This document shows, piece after piece, positions 8,928-17,247 of a stretch of 64,000 bases of DNA. Position numbers and translations under genes: made by a program. Source of the DNA: CAVREM01 sp963728825 (GTDB lineage Bacteria > Acidobacteriota > Vicinamibacteria > Vicinamibacterales > CAVVIG01); the NCBI GenBank assembly GCA_963728825.1, contig CAVSLA010000003.1, positions 186,001 through 250,000 on the forward strand, read 5' to 3'. The notes under the pieces are model-generated. The model was not told the origin of the DNA. It worked only from the letters and a program-made list of their open reading frames with translations, and did no database searches. The first letter of the stretch is position 1. Each line of letters starts with the position of its first letter.

Positions 8928-8950
8928 AGGGCGGCCTTTCAGGACCGCCG
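8928..8950. repeat. Degenerate REP-like palindrome
   Basis: AGGGCGGCCTTTCAGGACCGCCG is an imperfect inverted repeat resembling the better conserved GTAGGGCGGACCT-AGGTCCGCC elements at 29607, 45035 and 50082. It lies in the leader between a reverse gene (start 8896) and the methyltransferase (start 8968). Confidence 0.5.
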
Positions 8951-8967
8951 CGCCGGATTGAGAAGTT

Positions 8968-9642
8968 ATGCGCGCAAAAGCTACGTGGACTGCCTCCTTC
9001 GTTCTGGTCACGACGCTTGCCATCCTGGCGCAGTCGCCCGGTGTGCATCCGATCAGCGGCCGGCGGTATGCCGGCGTGATGAGCTACGAGGGTGCGCGGT
9101 GGCTCGACCGCGAGGAGCGCGACATCGAAGAGGAGCCCGATCGCGCCTTGAACGCCATCGGCATCGCCAAAGGGTCCACCGTGGCCGATGTCGGAGCCGG
9201 CTCGGGGTACATGACGGTCAAGATGGCCGAGCGTGTCGGACCATCGGGCCGCGTCTACGCGACAGACATCCAGCCGCAGATGCTGGCCATGCTGCGCGAG
9301 CGGCTGGAGAAGGAGCGCATCCCGAACGTGACGCTCGTCCAGGGCGCACTCGACGATCCGCGCTTGCCGCCTTCGTCTCTCGATCTCATCCTGATGGTCG
9401 ACGTGTATCACGAGTTTTCCCAGCCGCAGCAGATGCTGCGCGGGCTTCGCGAGGCGCTGAAACCTGGCGGCCGCCTGGTCCTCCTCGAGTACAAGAAGGA
9501 AGACCCGTCGATCCCGATCCGTCTCGAGCACAAGATGACCGTGGCCGAAGCCAAGCTCGAGGTCGAAGCCGAAGGTTTCCGGCTGGCGCGCGTCGGCACG
9601 GAGCTCCCTCGTCAACACATCCTGGTATTCGAGAAGCCCTGA
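8968..9642 (+). CDS. Exported class I SAM-dependent methyltransferase
   Basis: A 224-aa protein with a Rossmann-type methyltransferase domain: the SAM-binding motif I is VADVGAGSGYMT near residue 75, an acidic residue follows in VYATDIQPQML, and motif IV-like SLDLILMVDVYHEF lies near residue 140, with LKPGGRLVLLEY after it. The N terminus has a hydrophobic leader (MRAKATWTASFVLVTTLAILAQ) that looks like a signal peptide. Such a leader is unusual for a SAM-dependent enzyme, because SAM is cytoplasmic; the leader could instead anchor the enzyme facing the cytoplasm. The substrate is not evident. Ubiquinone/menaquinone-type methyltransferases are the nearest-looking relatives. Confidence 0.85.
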   Translation: MRAKATWTASFVLVTTLAILAQSPGVHPISGRRYAGVMSYEGARWLDREERDIEEEPDRALNAIGIAKGSTVADVGAGSGYMTVKMAERVGPSGRVYATDIQPQMLAMLRERLEKERIPNVTLVQGALDDPRLPPSSLDLILMVDVYHEFSQPQQMLRGLREALKPGGRLVLLEYKKEDPSIPIRLEHKMTVAEAKLEVEAEGFRLARVGTELPRQHILVFEKP

Positions 9643-9653
9643 GTGGACTGGGG

Positions 9654-9716
9654 CCTGAGCCCTCAGCCCTGAGCCCTCAGCCCTGAGCCCTTTAGCCCCC
9701 TGAGCCCTTAGCCCAA
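9654..9716. repeat. Period-7 repeat array (TGAGCCC/TCAGCCC type)
   Basis: Alternating TGAGCCC and TCAGCCC heptamers, with a few slipped units, fill the gap between the methyltransferase stop (9642) and the GTG of the MBOAT gene (9719). The array leaves no obvious ribosome binding site for the MBOAT gene. Confidence 0.75.
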
Positions 9717-9718
9717 GA

Positions 9719-11140
9719 GTGCTTTTTACCGAACCCTCTTTCCTTTTCCTGTTCCTCCCGCTTCTCCTGACGTTCTATTTCGCCCGGCGGCCGCACGGCG
9801 GCTACGCCAACGTCCTGCTGCTGGCGGCCAGCGTGCTGTTTTACGCGAAGGGCGGCGGCGCATTCACATGGCTGATGCTCGCGTCGATTGCATTCAACTA
9901 CTGGATGGCGATCCTCGTGGCGCGTCGACGCTCGACAGCGTGGTTGACCGTCGCCGTCGGTACCAACCTCGCGGTGCTCGGCGTGTTCAAGTACGCGAAC
10001 TTCTTCGCTGGCAATACCAATGCCCTGCTGCGGGCGCTGGATGTCGCGCCGTTCGCGGTTCCGCAGATCCTCCTGCCGATCGGCATCTCGTTTTACACCT
10101 TCCACGCGATCTCATATGTCGTTGACGTATATCGCGGCGACGCGACCGCCCAGAAAAGCCCGATTCATGCCGCGCTCTACCTGCTGCTCTTTCCGCAGCT
10201 GATTGCCGGTCCGATCATCCGCTATCGCGAGATCGCCGACCAGCTGGCACGACGCTTCGTCGGCGTCGACGACTTCGCCTGGGGCATCCGGCGCTTCGTG
10301 ATCGGTCTCGGCAAGAAGGTGTTGATCGCCAACACGGTCGCGGTGGCAGCCGACGGCATCTTCGCGCTGCCGGCAGCCGAGTTGACGCCGTCCCACGCCT
10401 GGCTGGGGATCGTCTGCTACACGCTGCAGATCTATTTCGACTTCTCAGGCTACTCCGACATGGCGATCGGCCTGGGACGGATGTTCGGCTTCCGTTTCCC
10501 CGAGAACTTCCGATGGCCGTACGTGGCGGACACCGTGCAGGACTTCTGGCGGCGGTGGCACATCTCGCTGTCGTCCTGGTTCCGCGATTACTTGTATCTC
10601 CCGCTCGGCGGCAATCGGGTCTCAGCCGCGCGGATCTACGGCAACCTGGTCATCGTCTTTTTCTTGTGCGGTTTGTGGCACGGGGCGAGCTGGAACTTCG
10701 TCATCTGGGGGCTGTTTCACGGGACGTTTCTGGTGATCGAACGGGTGGGCGTGGCGGCCTTCGTGCGCCGCCGGTCGGCTCTCGTCCGTCACGGCTACGT
10801 CCTGCTGGTCGTGATGATCGGCTGGGTGTTTTTCCGCGCCGAGACGCTGCCCGGCGCGCTGGCGTTTCTCGGCGCGATGGCCGGCCTGACCACTGCCGCG
10901 TCGCCTCCCTTTGCCGTCGGCTGGTTTCTCACGCCCAAGGTGGCGCTGGCGCTGGCGGCCGGAATGATCGGCGCCACGCCGATCGTCCCGCTGCTCGCTC
11001 GCCGACTGGAGGCCGCCGTGCCGGCACGGCTCTGGACCGTCGAGGCCGCTGCCACCGCAGTCCTCGCGCTGGTGTTTCTGTCATCGGTACTGCAGATCGC
11101 CGGCCGCAGTTATGACCCGTTCATCTACTTCCGTTTCTAG
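9719..11140 (+). CDS. MBOAT family membrane O-acyltransferase (AlgI-like)
   Basis: A 473-aa polytopic membrane protein with about 11-12 hydrophobic segments. It matches the AlgI/PatA group of MBOAT acyltransferases, which move acyl groups across the membrane to acetylate extracellular polysaccharides. Family marks are PIGISFYTFHAISYVVDVYRG near residue 122, FPQLIAGPIIRY near 160, FDFSGYSDMAIG near 240, WRRWHISLSSWFRDYLYLPL near 275, and the catalytic histidine in LCGLWHGASWNF near 320. The start is GTG at 9719 with a poor ribosome site. The following gene encodes the matching SGNH/AlgJ-type partner. The polysaccharide acted on is unknown. Confidence 0.93.
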   Translation: MLFTEPSFLFLFLPLLLTFYFARRPHGGYANVLLLAASVLFYAKGGGAFTWLMLASIAFNYWMAILVARRRSTAWLTVAVGTNLAVLGVFKYANFFAGNTNALLRALDVAPFAVPQILLPIGISFYTFHAISYVVDVYRGDATAQKSPIHAALYLLLFPQLIAGPIIRYREIADQLARRFVGVDDFAWGIRRFVIGLGKKVLIANTVAVAADGIFALPAAELTPSHAWLGIVCYTLQIYFDFSGYSDMAIGLGRMFGFRFPENFRWPYVADTVQDFWRRWHISLSSWFRDYLYLPLGGNRVSAARIYGNLVIVFFLCGLWHGASWNFVIWGLFHGTFLVIERVGVAAFVRRRSALVRHGYVLLVVMIGWVFFRAETLPGALAFLGAMAGLTTAASPPFAVGWFLTPKVALALAAGMIGATPIVPLLARRLEAAVPARLWTVEAAATAVLALVFLSSVLQIAGRSYDPFIYFRF

Positions 11141-11147
11141 GGGCACT

Positions 11148-12230
11148 GTGACCAGCCGCGTCTCACTCGTTCAATCGATGTTGTTCGTCGCCGCGATCTG
11201 GCTGCCGCTGGCGGCCAATCTGGCAGGACGCGACGGCGCGGACCCGAACAGTGAGAATCGCGAACTGGCGACACTGGATGACGGCATCTTCGCGTGGTTC
11301 GAGGATCATTTCGGCTTCCGCTCGACGCTCGTCGAATGGAACGCGCGGTTCGAGTATTTCGTGCTCGCCGTGTCGCCCTCGCCATCGGTGGTGCGGGGGC
11401 GACAGCACTGGCTGTACTACGGCGAGCGGGATGCGATCGAGGACCATGTCAGCCGTTCGCCGCTGACGCCTGGCGAGGTGGCCGCCTGGCGCGATACGGT
11501 CGTACGCTCGCGTGACTGGCTGCGCTCTCGCGGCATCGCCTACGTGTTCACGATCGCGCCCGACAAACATGTGATCTACCCGGAGTACTTCCCACCGACC
11601 GCACGACGCGTCGGCTCGTCGCTGCGGATGGATCAGGTCCTTGACGCGGTCGCTGGCAGCGGCGTCGCGGTCGATGTCCGTCCAGCCGTCCTTGTGGCGA
11701 AATCTCAGGAGCGCGTCTACCACCGCTCGGATTCACACTGGAATCCGCGCGGCGCGCTGGTCGCCTATCAGCAGATCATCGCTGCGCTGCGCGCACAGAC
11801 CGGACGCGTGCTGCCGGCCTGGAAGCGATCCGATTTCGAAGATCTGGAACGACCGATCGAGGAGCTCGATCTGGCGCGCATGATGGGACTTCGCCGCGTC
11901 TTGCGTGAAACCGACGACGTGCTGATTCCGCGGCGGCCGCGGCTGGCGCGTGTGGTCGAACCGGCCGGCGCGCCGTCGACCGCCGAGCTCGGTCGGGTCG
12001 TGACCGAGATTCCGGGTTCAGGGCTGCCGCGCGCCGTGATCTTTCGCGATTCGTTCACGACGGCGCTGGTGCCGTTCCTCTCGGAACATTTCAGCCGGAC
12101 GGTCTATTTGTGGCAGAAGGACTTCGTGCCCGAGCAGGTCGCCCGAGAAGGTGCGGATGTGGTGATCTACGAGATCGCCGGGCGCCACCTCTACAACTTC
12201 GTCGCGTCTCCCGAGCTCATCGCCCGCTAA
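11148..12230 (+). CDS. SGNH hydrolase/acetyltransferase of the AlgX-AlgJ type
   Basis: A 360-aa protein with one N-terminal hydrophobic anchor (SLVQSMLFVAAIWLPLAANL) and an extracytoplasmic SGNH-like domain. The AlgX/AlgJ pattern is visible: LYYGERDA near residue 90, an APDKHVIYPEYFPP segment, the catalytic DSHWNPRGA (Asp-x-His) near residue 190, and the nucleophile block RAVIFRDSFTTALVPFLSEHF near residue 300. GTG at 11148 is chosen because AGGGGC precedes it and it avoids overlap; an ATG at 11112 would overlap the MBOAT gene by 29 bases. With the MBOAT protein it probably transfers acetyl groups to an exported glycan. No alginate genes are present. Confidence 0.87.
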   Translation: MTSRVSLVQSMLFVAAIWLPLAANLAGRDGADPNSENRELATLDDGIFAWFEDHFGFRSTLVEWNARFEYFVLAVSPSPSVVRGRQHWLYYGERDAIEDHVSRSPLTPGEVAAWRDTVVRSRDWLRSRGIAYVFTIAPDKHVIYPEYFPPTARRVGSSLRMDQVLDAVAGSGVAVDVRPAVLVAKSQERVYHRSDSHWNPRGALVAYQQIIAALRAQTGRVLPAWKRSDFEDLERPIEELDLARMMGLRRVLRETDDVLIPRRPRLARVVEPAGAPSTAELGRVVTEIPGSGLPRAVIFRDSFTTALVPFLSEHFSRTVYLWQKDFVPEQVAREGADVVIYEIAGRHLYNFVASPELIAR

Positions 12231-12269
12231 TCTCGCCGTCTTCGCCTTCCTGCCCCGCCTGCCCCGCTG

Positions 12270-12914
12270 TTAGATCGGCGGCAGTGCCCGTATCCGCCGC
12301 ACGATCGCTTCACGCTGTGCCGTGTCGATCTCGAAGCCGCGCCGGTCGGAGTCGATGAACTCTTTGACGGTCCTCCGTCCTTTCATCAGACCGTTGGTGG
12401 TGTGCTCCTTCGACTTCAGCAGGTAGTGGCCGATCTCGTGGGCCAGGGCGCGGCCGAGCGTCCGGCCGAGATGAAGAAACCGTTCCGCCGGCGTCATGCG
12501 CCTCGTGCCGCCGTCGATGCCGCCGACGGTCAGGATGAACCGCTCGGCGTTGGCGTGCGACACGTGGATGTCGCCGTCCGGCTCATCGTCGACGAAGTTC
12601 ACCCAGCCGATCGGCGATGCGGCGCCGCGTGGTGTGCCGCGCCGGTCGTCAATCATCACGCGAGGCCGCGTCGGCTCTGGCGGGGTCGAATCGGCGCGCC
12701 GCGCGTCGACCTTTTGCCACTTGAAGGTGACGCCGGTGGGCCGCCAGACGGCGCTCGCTTCCTCGAGGGTCCGATCGATGATGACCGGCGAGATCGACGG
12801 AGCGGAATGAACGGCGATGGTGACGGTCGGGACGTCAGCGGGGCGCTGCGCGGCCGGCTCAGGGGAACCGGCGAGCATCGCCGTCATCGAGGTGGCGGCA
12901 ATGAAGCTCAGCAT
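12270..12914 (-). CDS. Putative secreted zinc-dependent protease-like protein
   Basis: A 214-aa exported protein with a leader (MLSFIAATSMTAMLAG) and a zinc-protease signature HEIGHYLLKSKEH near residue 160: an HExxH with a further His eight residues after the second one, followed by TTNGLMKG, which may be a Met-turn-like segment. The spacing differs from the classical metzincin HExxHxxGxxH. The N-terminal half has strands (VTIAVHSAPSISP) and an Arg/Asp-rich region. Protease activity is inferred from the motif only. The gene stands alone, convergent with the SGNH gene, whose stop is 40 bases away. Confidence 0.75.
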   Translation of the reverse strand: MLSFIAATSMTAMLAGSPEPAAQRPADVPTVTIAVHSAPSISPVIIDRTLEEASAVWRPTGVTFKWQKVDARRADSTPPEPTRPRVMIDDRRGTPRGAASPIGWVNFVDDEPDGDIHVSHANAERFILTVGGIDGGTRRMTPAERFLHLGRTLGRALAHEIGHYLLKSKEHTTNGLMKGRRTVKEFIDSDRRGFEIDTAQREAIVRRIRALPPI

Positions 12915-13119
12915 GCTGAAGAGCTTAGACGAAGAGGCCCGCCATGCTGTTGCGCAAGAAATCGCGCGCGATCAATTTTTTGCGCTCCGTCCACCCCCCC
13001 AACCAAGAATTTGAATCCGACCATGATCTGCTACCGCTCCGACCGCTGTCAGCTACTGTCCCGGCCGCGTGATTCGCGGCATGAGTCCCGGCGCGAGGCG
13101 CCCAAGATCTGACACAGGT

Positions 13120-13185
13120 CAGAGCGGTATCAGAGCGGTTTCAGAGCTGTGTCGGAGCGGTGTCAGAGCGGTGTCAGAGCTGGTC
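13120..13185 (-). repeat. 11-bp tandem repeat array, copy A1
   Basis: Six contiguous 11-bp units (plus strand CAGAGCGGTNT; minus strand core CTCTGACACCG) end 8 bases before the stop of the M14 peptidase gene, so the array lies just downstream of that gene. The 200 bases before it (12915-13119) hold no gene I can support. Confidence 0.85.
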
Positions 13186-13192
13186 AGATCCG

Positions 13193-15919
13193 CTACGGCA
13201 GGTGGATTCCGTTGAAGAGGAACTTGAAGGTGCCGTGGGGTTGGCCGCGCCAGACGATTTCCGGGGCGAACAACAGGACGCGGCCCTTGCCGAGCGGCGC
13301 ATCGATGATCTGGACGGTCTGATCGAGGTGATGCTGACCCCACGCCCATCCGCTCTTCAAGGGCGACGCCGATCCGAACCACGCTACCGGCACGACCCCT
13401 TGCGCCGGCGCGTCGGGCAACAGCCGGAACGACGGGCTGTCGTCATAGAACAGGTTGATCGGGTCTCTCACACCATACGCCAGCGGGTGTGCGGCATCCA
13501 CCCTTGCTTCGAGGATCGATCCCGGGATGTAGAACTTCTCCGACGGCAGCGGCACCGCGGCGCCAGCACCGGTGCGCTCGACCAGCGCGTTCCGGATCGG
13601 CAGGCCGAGGTGATAGCCGATAGACGTGGACGATCCAATCGCCAGCAGCCGGCCGCCCGCCTCCACGAACTTCTTCAGCTCTGGAACGGTGCGCGAGAGG
13701 GTGACCGAACCGAGCCAGTCACGGAACTCCGCCGGAATCGTCTCCGGTCTCGGCTGCGAGCTCCCCGCCGCATCGCGCATCGGAATCGCGCCGTCCACGA
13801 AGATCAGCACGTCGAACTTGCTGGCAAGATTCCCTTCATCGAGCGTCTTCGGAAACACGACCTGGAACGGAAACTCGAACTGCTCCAGCAGCCAGCGCGT
13901 CCAGCCCGACGGCATCGATCCACCGTAGGTGTCCCACAAGCCGACTCGCACCGGTCGCAGACGGGCACGGGCAGCGGCCGGCACGGTGGCCGCGCTGTCG
14001 ACGCTCAGACCCTTGTCCGCGGCCACCTTCTGCAGCACGCTGGTCGCCGTCGCATTGGCCGGCACGATGATCGAGCCTGCTGGATACGAACGCGTGTCCA
14101 CCGCGAACGAACTGGTCGACCGCGCCACTTCCTGATTCGCCTGCAGCAGGCGGTTGATGGCGACGTACGAGTCGTTCACCTGCGCACTGAGGACGTAGGC
14201 ACCGCCGGCCGGCACCGCGGTGAATCGCCCTGGCGGCGGCTTGACGATGTCCGCCACCTTCTCGAAGGGCCCTTCGAAGCCCTCGAGAACGCGGTCGAAG
14301 ACGATGGCCATCGAGTATGACGGGTTGTAGCCGGTGACATCGTACGGCGCGCGCGGCGGACCGCCTGGATAGGGAAAGTCGTTCGGGTGATCCTGCGGCT
14401 CGAACATGTCCATCACGTGCGCGCGGAATGGCTGCGCCGTCCTGATCACGAACGAGCCCGCGGGATAGTTCTTGCCGCCGACCGTGAACGGCGACGTCGC
14501 GCGATGCACCACGACGCCGCCCTTGATCAGGATGTTGACGAACTTCGTCGCGGTCAGGAAGTCGGGCTGGTCGGCCGGAAGAATGAAGCCGCGTGGATCG
14601 CGCGCCGCCGGGTCGTGCAGCACTTCGTGGTAAAGCGTCACCGGCGCCCCCCGGCCGCCGCCGGTCTGTTTGGCCATCGCGGTCCGCACGCTGTCGATGC
14701 GTTTCGGATAGATCGTCCAGTGATCCCGGCTGCCCGCCTCGATGGCATTCTTGGCCATCCGGTACATGTTGAACAGGAAGTCTTCTTTCCGCTCCGACGC
14801 GATGTCGAGAATCGCGTAGTTGGTCGTCATCGAGTACTCGACCGACTGCCGGAAGTGCCACGGCTGCGGCGCAATCGGGTTCGGGACGTCCGACCGCCGC
14901 AGCTGCATCTCCGGGACGAACGGGATGGTCGTCGGCGTCGGATTGCCGATCATCTCGGTGAGGATCCCGATCTGATTGTGGAAGTACGAGGTGGTGCGGA
15001 TGCCGCCGTTGAACCAGGTCGAATAGCTCGCCGCCGATCGCATCACCGCGCCCGGCTTGCCCTCCACCGCCAGGCGGGTGTGCATCGCCGCGCCGACGAT
15101 ATCGATGCCGAGCGGGATCAGCGGATCGAAGTGGTAGTTGAACGGATCGCGAAACGGCGGCGCGAACAGCACCGCTCCGGCCGGACCCGTCTGATGGTGG
15201 TTGTACATGATGGCCGGGAACCACTCGCGATACATGATCCGGTTCGCGTTCTCGCTCTCCGGCTGATTCATCATGTAGAAGTCGCGGTTGTTGTCGTGGC
15301 CGATGTACTTCTGGTAGAGCCGCGGCACACCCGCTGTCGATCGGCGGCGCTCGTCCGGCTCCCGCATGTACCAGTCCGACACGAGCTCCATCCCGTCCGG
15401 ATTGATATTGGTGAGCAGCACGATCGCGTCGTCGAGGATGCGCGTTGTTTCCGGATCGGTGGCGCTATTCAGCCGGTAGGTCAGCTCGATCAACTGGGCG
15501 GCGCCGAGCACTTCCGTGGCGTGGAGACCGCCGTCGATCCACACCACGACCTTGCCGTCCCGTGCCAGCTGCCTCGCCTGGTCGTCGGTCAGCCCGTCTG
15601 CGGCGAGGGCGAGCCGGCGATTGATGTCCTTGTACTGCGTCAGGCGTCGATGATTCTCGGGGGAGGTGACGATCGCGGTGTATTGGGTGCGGCCTTCGGC
15701 GGTCTTGCCGATTTCGACAACCGACATGCGGTCCGACTCGCGATCGATCTTCTGCAAGTACTCGACCCACTGGGTCCAGTTGACCAGGAAGTAGTCGTCG
15801 CCGATGTTCTTGCCGAACTGCTCTTTGGGCGTCGTGATTCGAGGGCCGTTCCTGGTCTGGGCGCTCGGACCCGCTACCAGCACCGCCAGCACGGACACGA
15901 CGCAAAGACGCTTGACCAT
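13193..15919 (-). CDS. Secreted M14-family zinc carboxypeptidase
   Basis: A large (908 aa) exported metallopeptidase. The ATG at 15919 is preferred to a GTG at 15931 because GAGG lies 6 bases before it; a signal peptide follows (MVKRLCVVSVLAVLVAG). The N-terminal part carries the M14 zinc motif HxxE in IDGGLHATEVLG near residue 135, and further family segments (LLTNINPDGMELV near 170, GHDNNRDFYM near 210, MYNHHQTG near 240, which could supply the third ligand). The C-terminal third resembles a class I amidotransferase-like fold (RVGLWDTYGGSMPSGW, FDVLIFVDGAIP). This two-part layout is usual for Acidobacterial and Bacteroidetes M14 proteins. A role in scavenging peptides outside the cell is inferred. 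Confidence 0.9.
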   Translation of the reverse strand: MVKRLCVVSVLAVLVAGPSAQTRNGPRITTPKEQFGKNIGDDYFLVNWTQWVEYLQKIDRESDRMSVVEIGKTAEGRTQYTAIVTSPENHRRLTQYKDINRRLALAADGLTDDQARQLARDGKVVVWIDGGLHATEVLGAAQLIELTYRLNSATDPETTRILDDAIVLLTNINPDGMELVSDWYMREPDERRRSTAGVPRLYQKYIGHDNNRDFYMMNQPESENANRIMYREWFPAIMYNHHQTGPAGAVLFAPPFRDPFNYHFDPLIPLGIDIVGAAMHTRLAVEGKPGAVMRSAASYSTWFNGGIRTTSYFHNQIGILTEMIGNPTPTTIPFVPEMQLRRSDVPNPIAPQPWHFRQSVEYSMTTNYAILDIASERKEDFLFNMYRMAKNAIEAGSRDHWTIYPKRIDSVRTAMAKQTGGGRGAPVTLYHEVLHDPAARDPRGFILPADQPDFLTATKFVNILIKGGVVVHRATSPFTVGGKNYPAGSFVIRTAQPFRAHVMDMFEPQDHPNDFPYPGGPPRAPYDVTGYNPSYSMAIVFDRVLEGFEGPFEKVADIVKPPPGRFTAVPAGGAYVLSAQVNDSYVAINRLLQANQEVARSTSSFAVDTRSYPAGSIIVPANATATSVLQKVAADKGLSVDSAATVPAAARARLRPVRVGLWDTYGGSMPSGWTRWLLEQFEFPFQVVFPKTLDEGNLASKFDVLIFVDGAIPMRDAAGSSQPRPETIPAEFRDWLGSVTLSRTVPELKKFVEAGGRLLAIGSSTSIGYHLGLPIRNALVERTGAGAAVPLPSEKFYIPGSILEARVDAAHPLAYGVRDPINLFYDDSPSFRLLPDAPAQGVVPVAWFGSASPLKSGWAWGQHHLDQTVQIIDAPLGKGRVLLFAPEIVWRGQPHGTFKFLFNGIHLP

Positions 15920-16006
15920 CGCATGCCTCACGCGCGGATTCTACGCCAGAATTCGCCCCGAATCCGGGACACGTGGACCGACCGCACACCTTGCACGACG
16001 GACGGT

Positions 16007-16061
16007 GTAGGCCGGGTGCGTGCGGACCGGGCGTCGACGCGGGCCGTTGAGACCCGCCTAC
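16007..16061. repeat. Large imperfect palindrome, REP-like
   Basis: Outer arms GTAGGCCGGGT and ACCCGCCTAC pair across an interior that itself holds a GCGGGCC-GTTGA-GACCCGC hairpin. The right arm contains the stop codon of the reverse DUF4350-like gene (16058-16060). It resembles the GTAGGGCGG palindromes elsewhere but is longer and more degenerate. Confidence 0.4.
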
Positions 16062-17056
16062 AGCAGTCCAGCCAGCCAGTGCATCACGTTGAGCGTGAAC
16101 TGGCGGTTGTCGTTGTCGGCGCGGTTCATGCCGAACCGAACCGTCGCGCCATCATCGGCGCGAGCGATCTGCGCGGTGAGCATCGCGGCCTCGCCCAGCA
16201 CCACCACGCGTCCGGCGCCGTGCTCGAGCGCGACAGCCTGCGACAGCCCGGCCGCCGATCGCCCTTCGCGTTCACGCGAGCGGCGATAGGGGTACTCTCG
16301 CGCCGTTGGCGACAGCGTCAGAATCGAGGCGCCGCCACTCGGCGCCCGCAGTGCCTGTCCCGTGAAGGTCATCACTCGCTGAACGGCTTCACTCTCGTAG
16401 CGGCCGCTGGCGATCGGATGATCTTCGAGAAGACCATTGGCACGTGAGAAGACCAGGAAGCCAGGATTGCGAGTCACAGCGTCGTGATGCTGCTCGTCTT
16501 CGGCCCACCAGGTGGTCATCTGGACGCCAAACGCGGCCGCGAGCGCCCGGGCCGCTTCACCCGCCGGGGTGTGATCAGCGACGAGCAGCAGTGATCCGCC
16601 GCTTCGGACCCATTCCTCGGTCTCGACGATCTCCCGAGCGGAAAGCGCACTGTCCGTCAGGCGCATCACTCGTTCGAGCCGTCCACTGCCAAACGCCAGC
16701 TGCAGCGCGCCGCGCCATCCCAGGGCGTTCGCGATGACCAGGATGCGGCGACCATCTCCGTCGCGGTCGAGCGCCGACAATGACAGCGGGCTGCGGCCGC
16801 TCCGTACCCAGAAGCCATCGCGCCTGAGCAGCGCCGCAAAGGGAGCGTAGGTGCCGCCCGCGGTGTGCACGTTGTAGTGCGCTTCGTCGATCAGGACCTC
16901 CGGCCGCCCGCGTCCGCTGAAGGCCGGCGCCGACACTCGCGGGAGGTACGAATCGTCGGCCGCCTGCGACGGAAACACCGCCCACACCAGCCCGGTCACG
17001 GTAATCGCCGCGCCACATCCAAACAGCACCGCCGGCCGTCTCGCCGTCTTTGTCAT
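16058..17056 (-). CDS. DUF4350/GATase-like periplasmic protein
   Basis: A 332-aa protein starting at ATG 17056, followed by an N-terminal membrane segment or signal (VLFGCGAAITVTGLVWAVFP). The body is like the DUF4350/class-I-amidotransferase-like proteins: EVLIDEAHYNVHTAGG near residue 60, LVIANALG near 110, EEWVRSGGSLLLVADHTP near 160, and GRVVVLGEAAMLTAQ near 290, ending with a helix (NVMHWLAGLL). Such proteins often accompany membrane or cell-surface systems; no function is established. The open frame runs further upstream through a heptamer array, but that extension is an artefact of the stop-free repeat. It is divergent from the PadR operon. Confidence 0.8.
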   Translation of the reverse strand: MTKTARRPAVLFGCGAAITVTGLVWAVFPSQAADDSYLPRVSAPAFSGRGRPEVLIDEAHYNVHTAGGTYAPFAALLRRDGFWVRSGRSPLSLSALDRDGDGRRILVIANALGWRGALQLAFGSGRLERVMRLTDSALSAREIVETEEWVRSGGSLLLVADHTPAGEAARALAAAFGVQMTTWWAEDEQHHDAVTRNPGFLVFSRANGLLEDHPIASGRYESEAVQRVMTFTGQALRAPSGGASILTLSPTAREYPYRRSREREGRSAAGLSQAVALEHGAGRVVVLGEAAMLTAQIARADDGATVRFGMNRADNDNRQFTLNVMHWLAGLL

Positions 17057-17078
17057 AAATCGACTCCGGCGTCCGAAG

Positions 17079-17200
17079 CACCCGGCACCCCGCGCCCCGC
17101 ACCCCGCACCCCGGCACCCGGCACCCGGCACCCGGCACCCGGCACCCGGCACCCGGCACCCGGCACCCGGCACCCGGCACCCGGCACCCGGCACCCGGCA
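17079..17200. repeat. Period-7 array, 12 exact copies of GGCACCC plus degenerate copies
   Basis: From 17113 to 17196 there are twelve perfect tandem GGCACCC heptamers, preceded by a degenerate stretch from 17079 and followed by a partial copy ending directly at the -35 element of the PadR promoter (17202). It is the longest and most uniform heptamer array in the window and sits between two divergent genes. Confidence 0.95.
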
Positions 17201-17201
17201 C

Positions 17202-17230
17202 TTGACAAGTATATCCGTCACGGATACATT
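17202..17230 (+). promoter_or_regulatory. PadR operon promoter with candidate operator
   Basis: TTGACA (17202-17207), a 17-base spacer and TACATT (17225-17230) form a near-consensus sigma-70-type promoter 18 bases before the padR start. A perfect 7-bp inverted repeat with a 1-base centre (TATCCGT-C-ACGGATA, 17212-17226) covers the spacer and the first bases of the -10 element, a position suited to autorepression by the PadR protein. That it is the PadR site is inference. Confidence 0.78.
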
Positions 17231-17247
17231 TCCCACGGTCATAGACC

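Noticed and set aside
12915..13119. Short frames in the gap beside the putative zincin gene
   Set aside because: Several short frames give plausible-looking peptides in different phases, none with a start signal or a recognisable domain.
14387..16447. A 686-aa open frame on the plus strand
   Set aside because: It lies entirely antisense to the M14 peptidase and DUF4350-like genes, and its translation is rich in Arg/His/Asp with no domain. Long antisense frames are expected at this G+C content.
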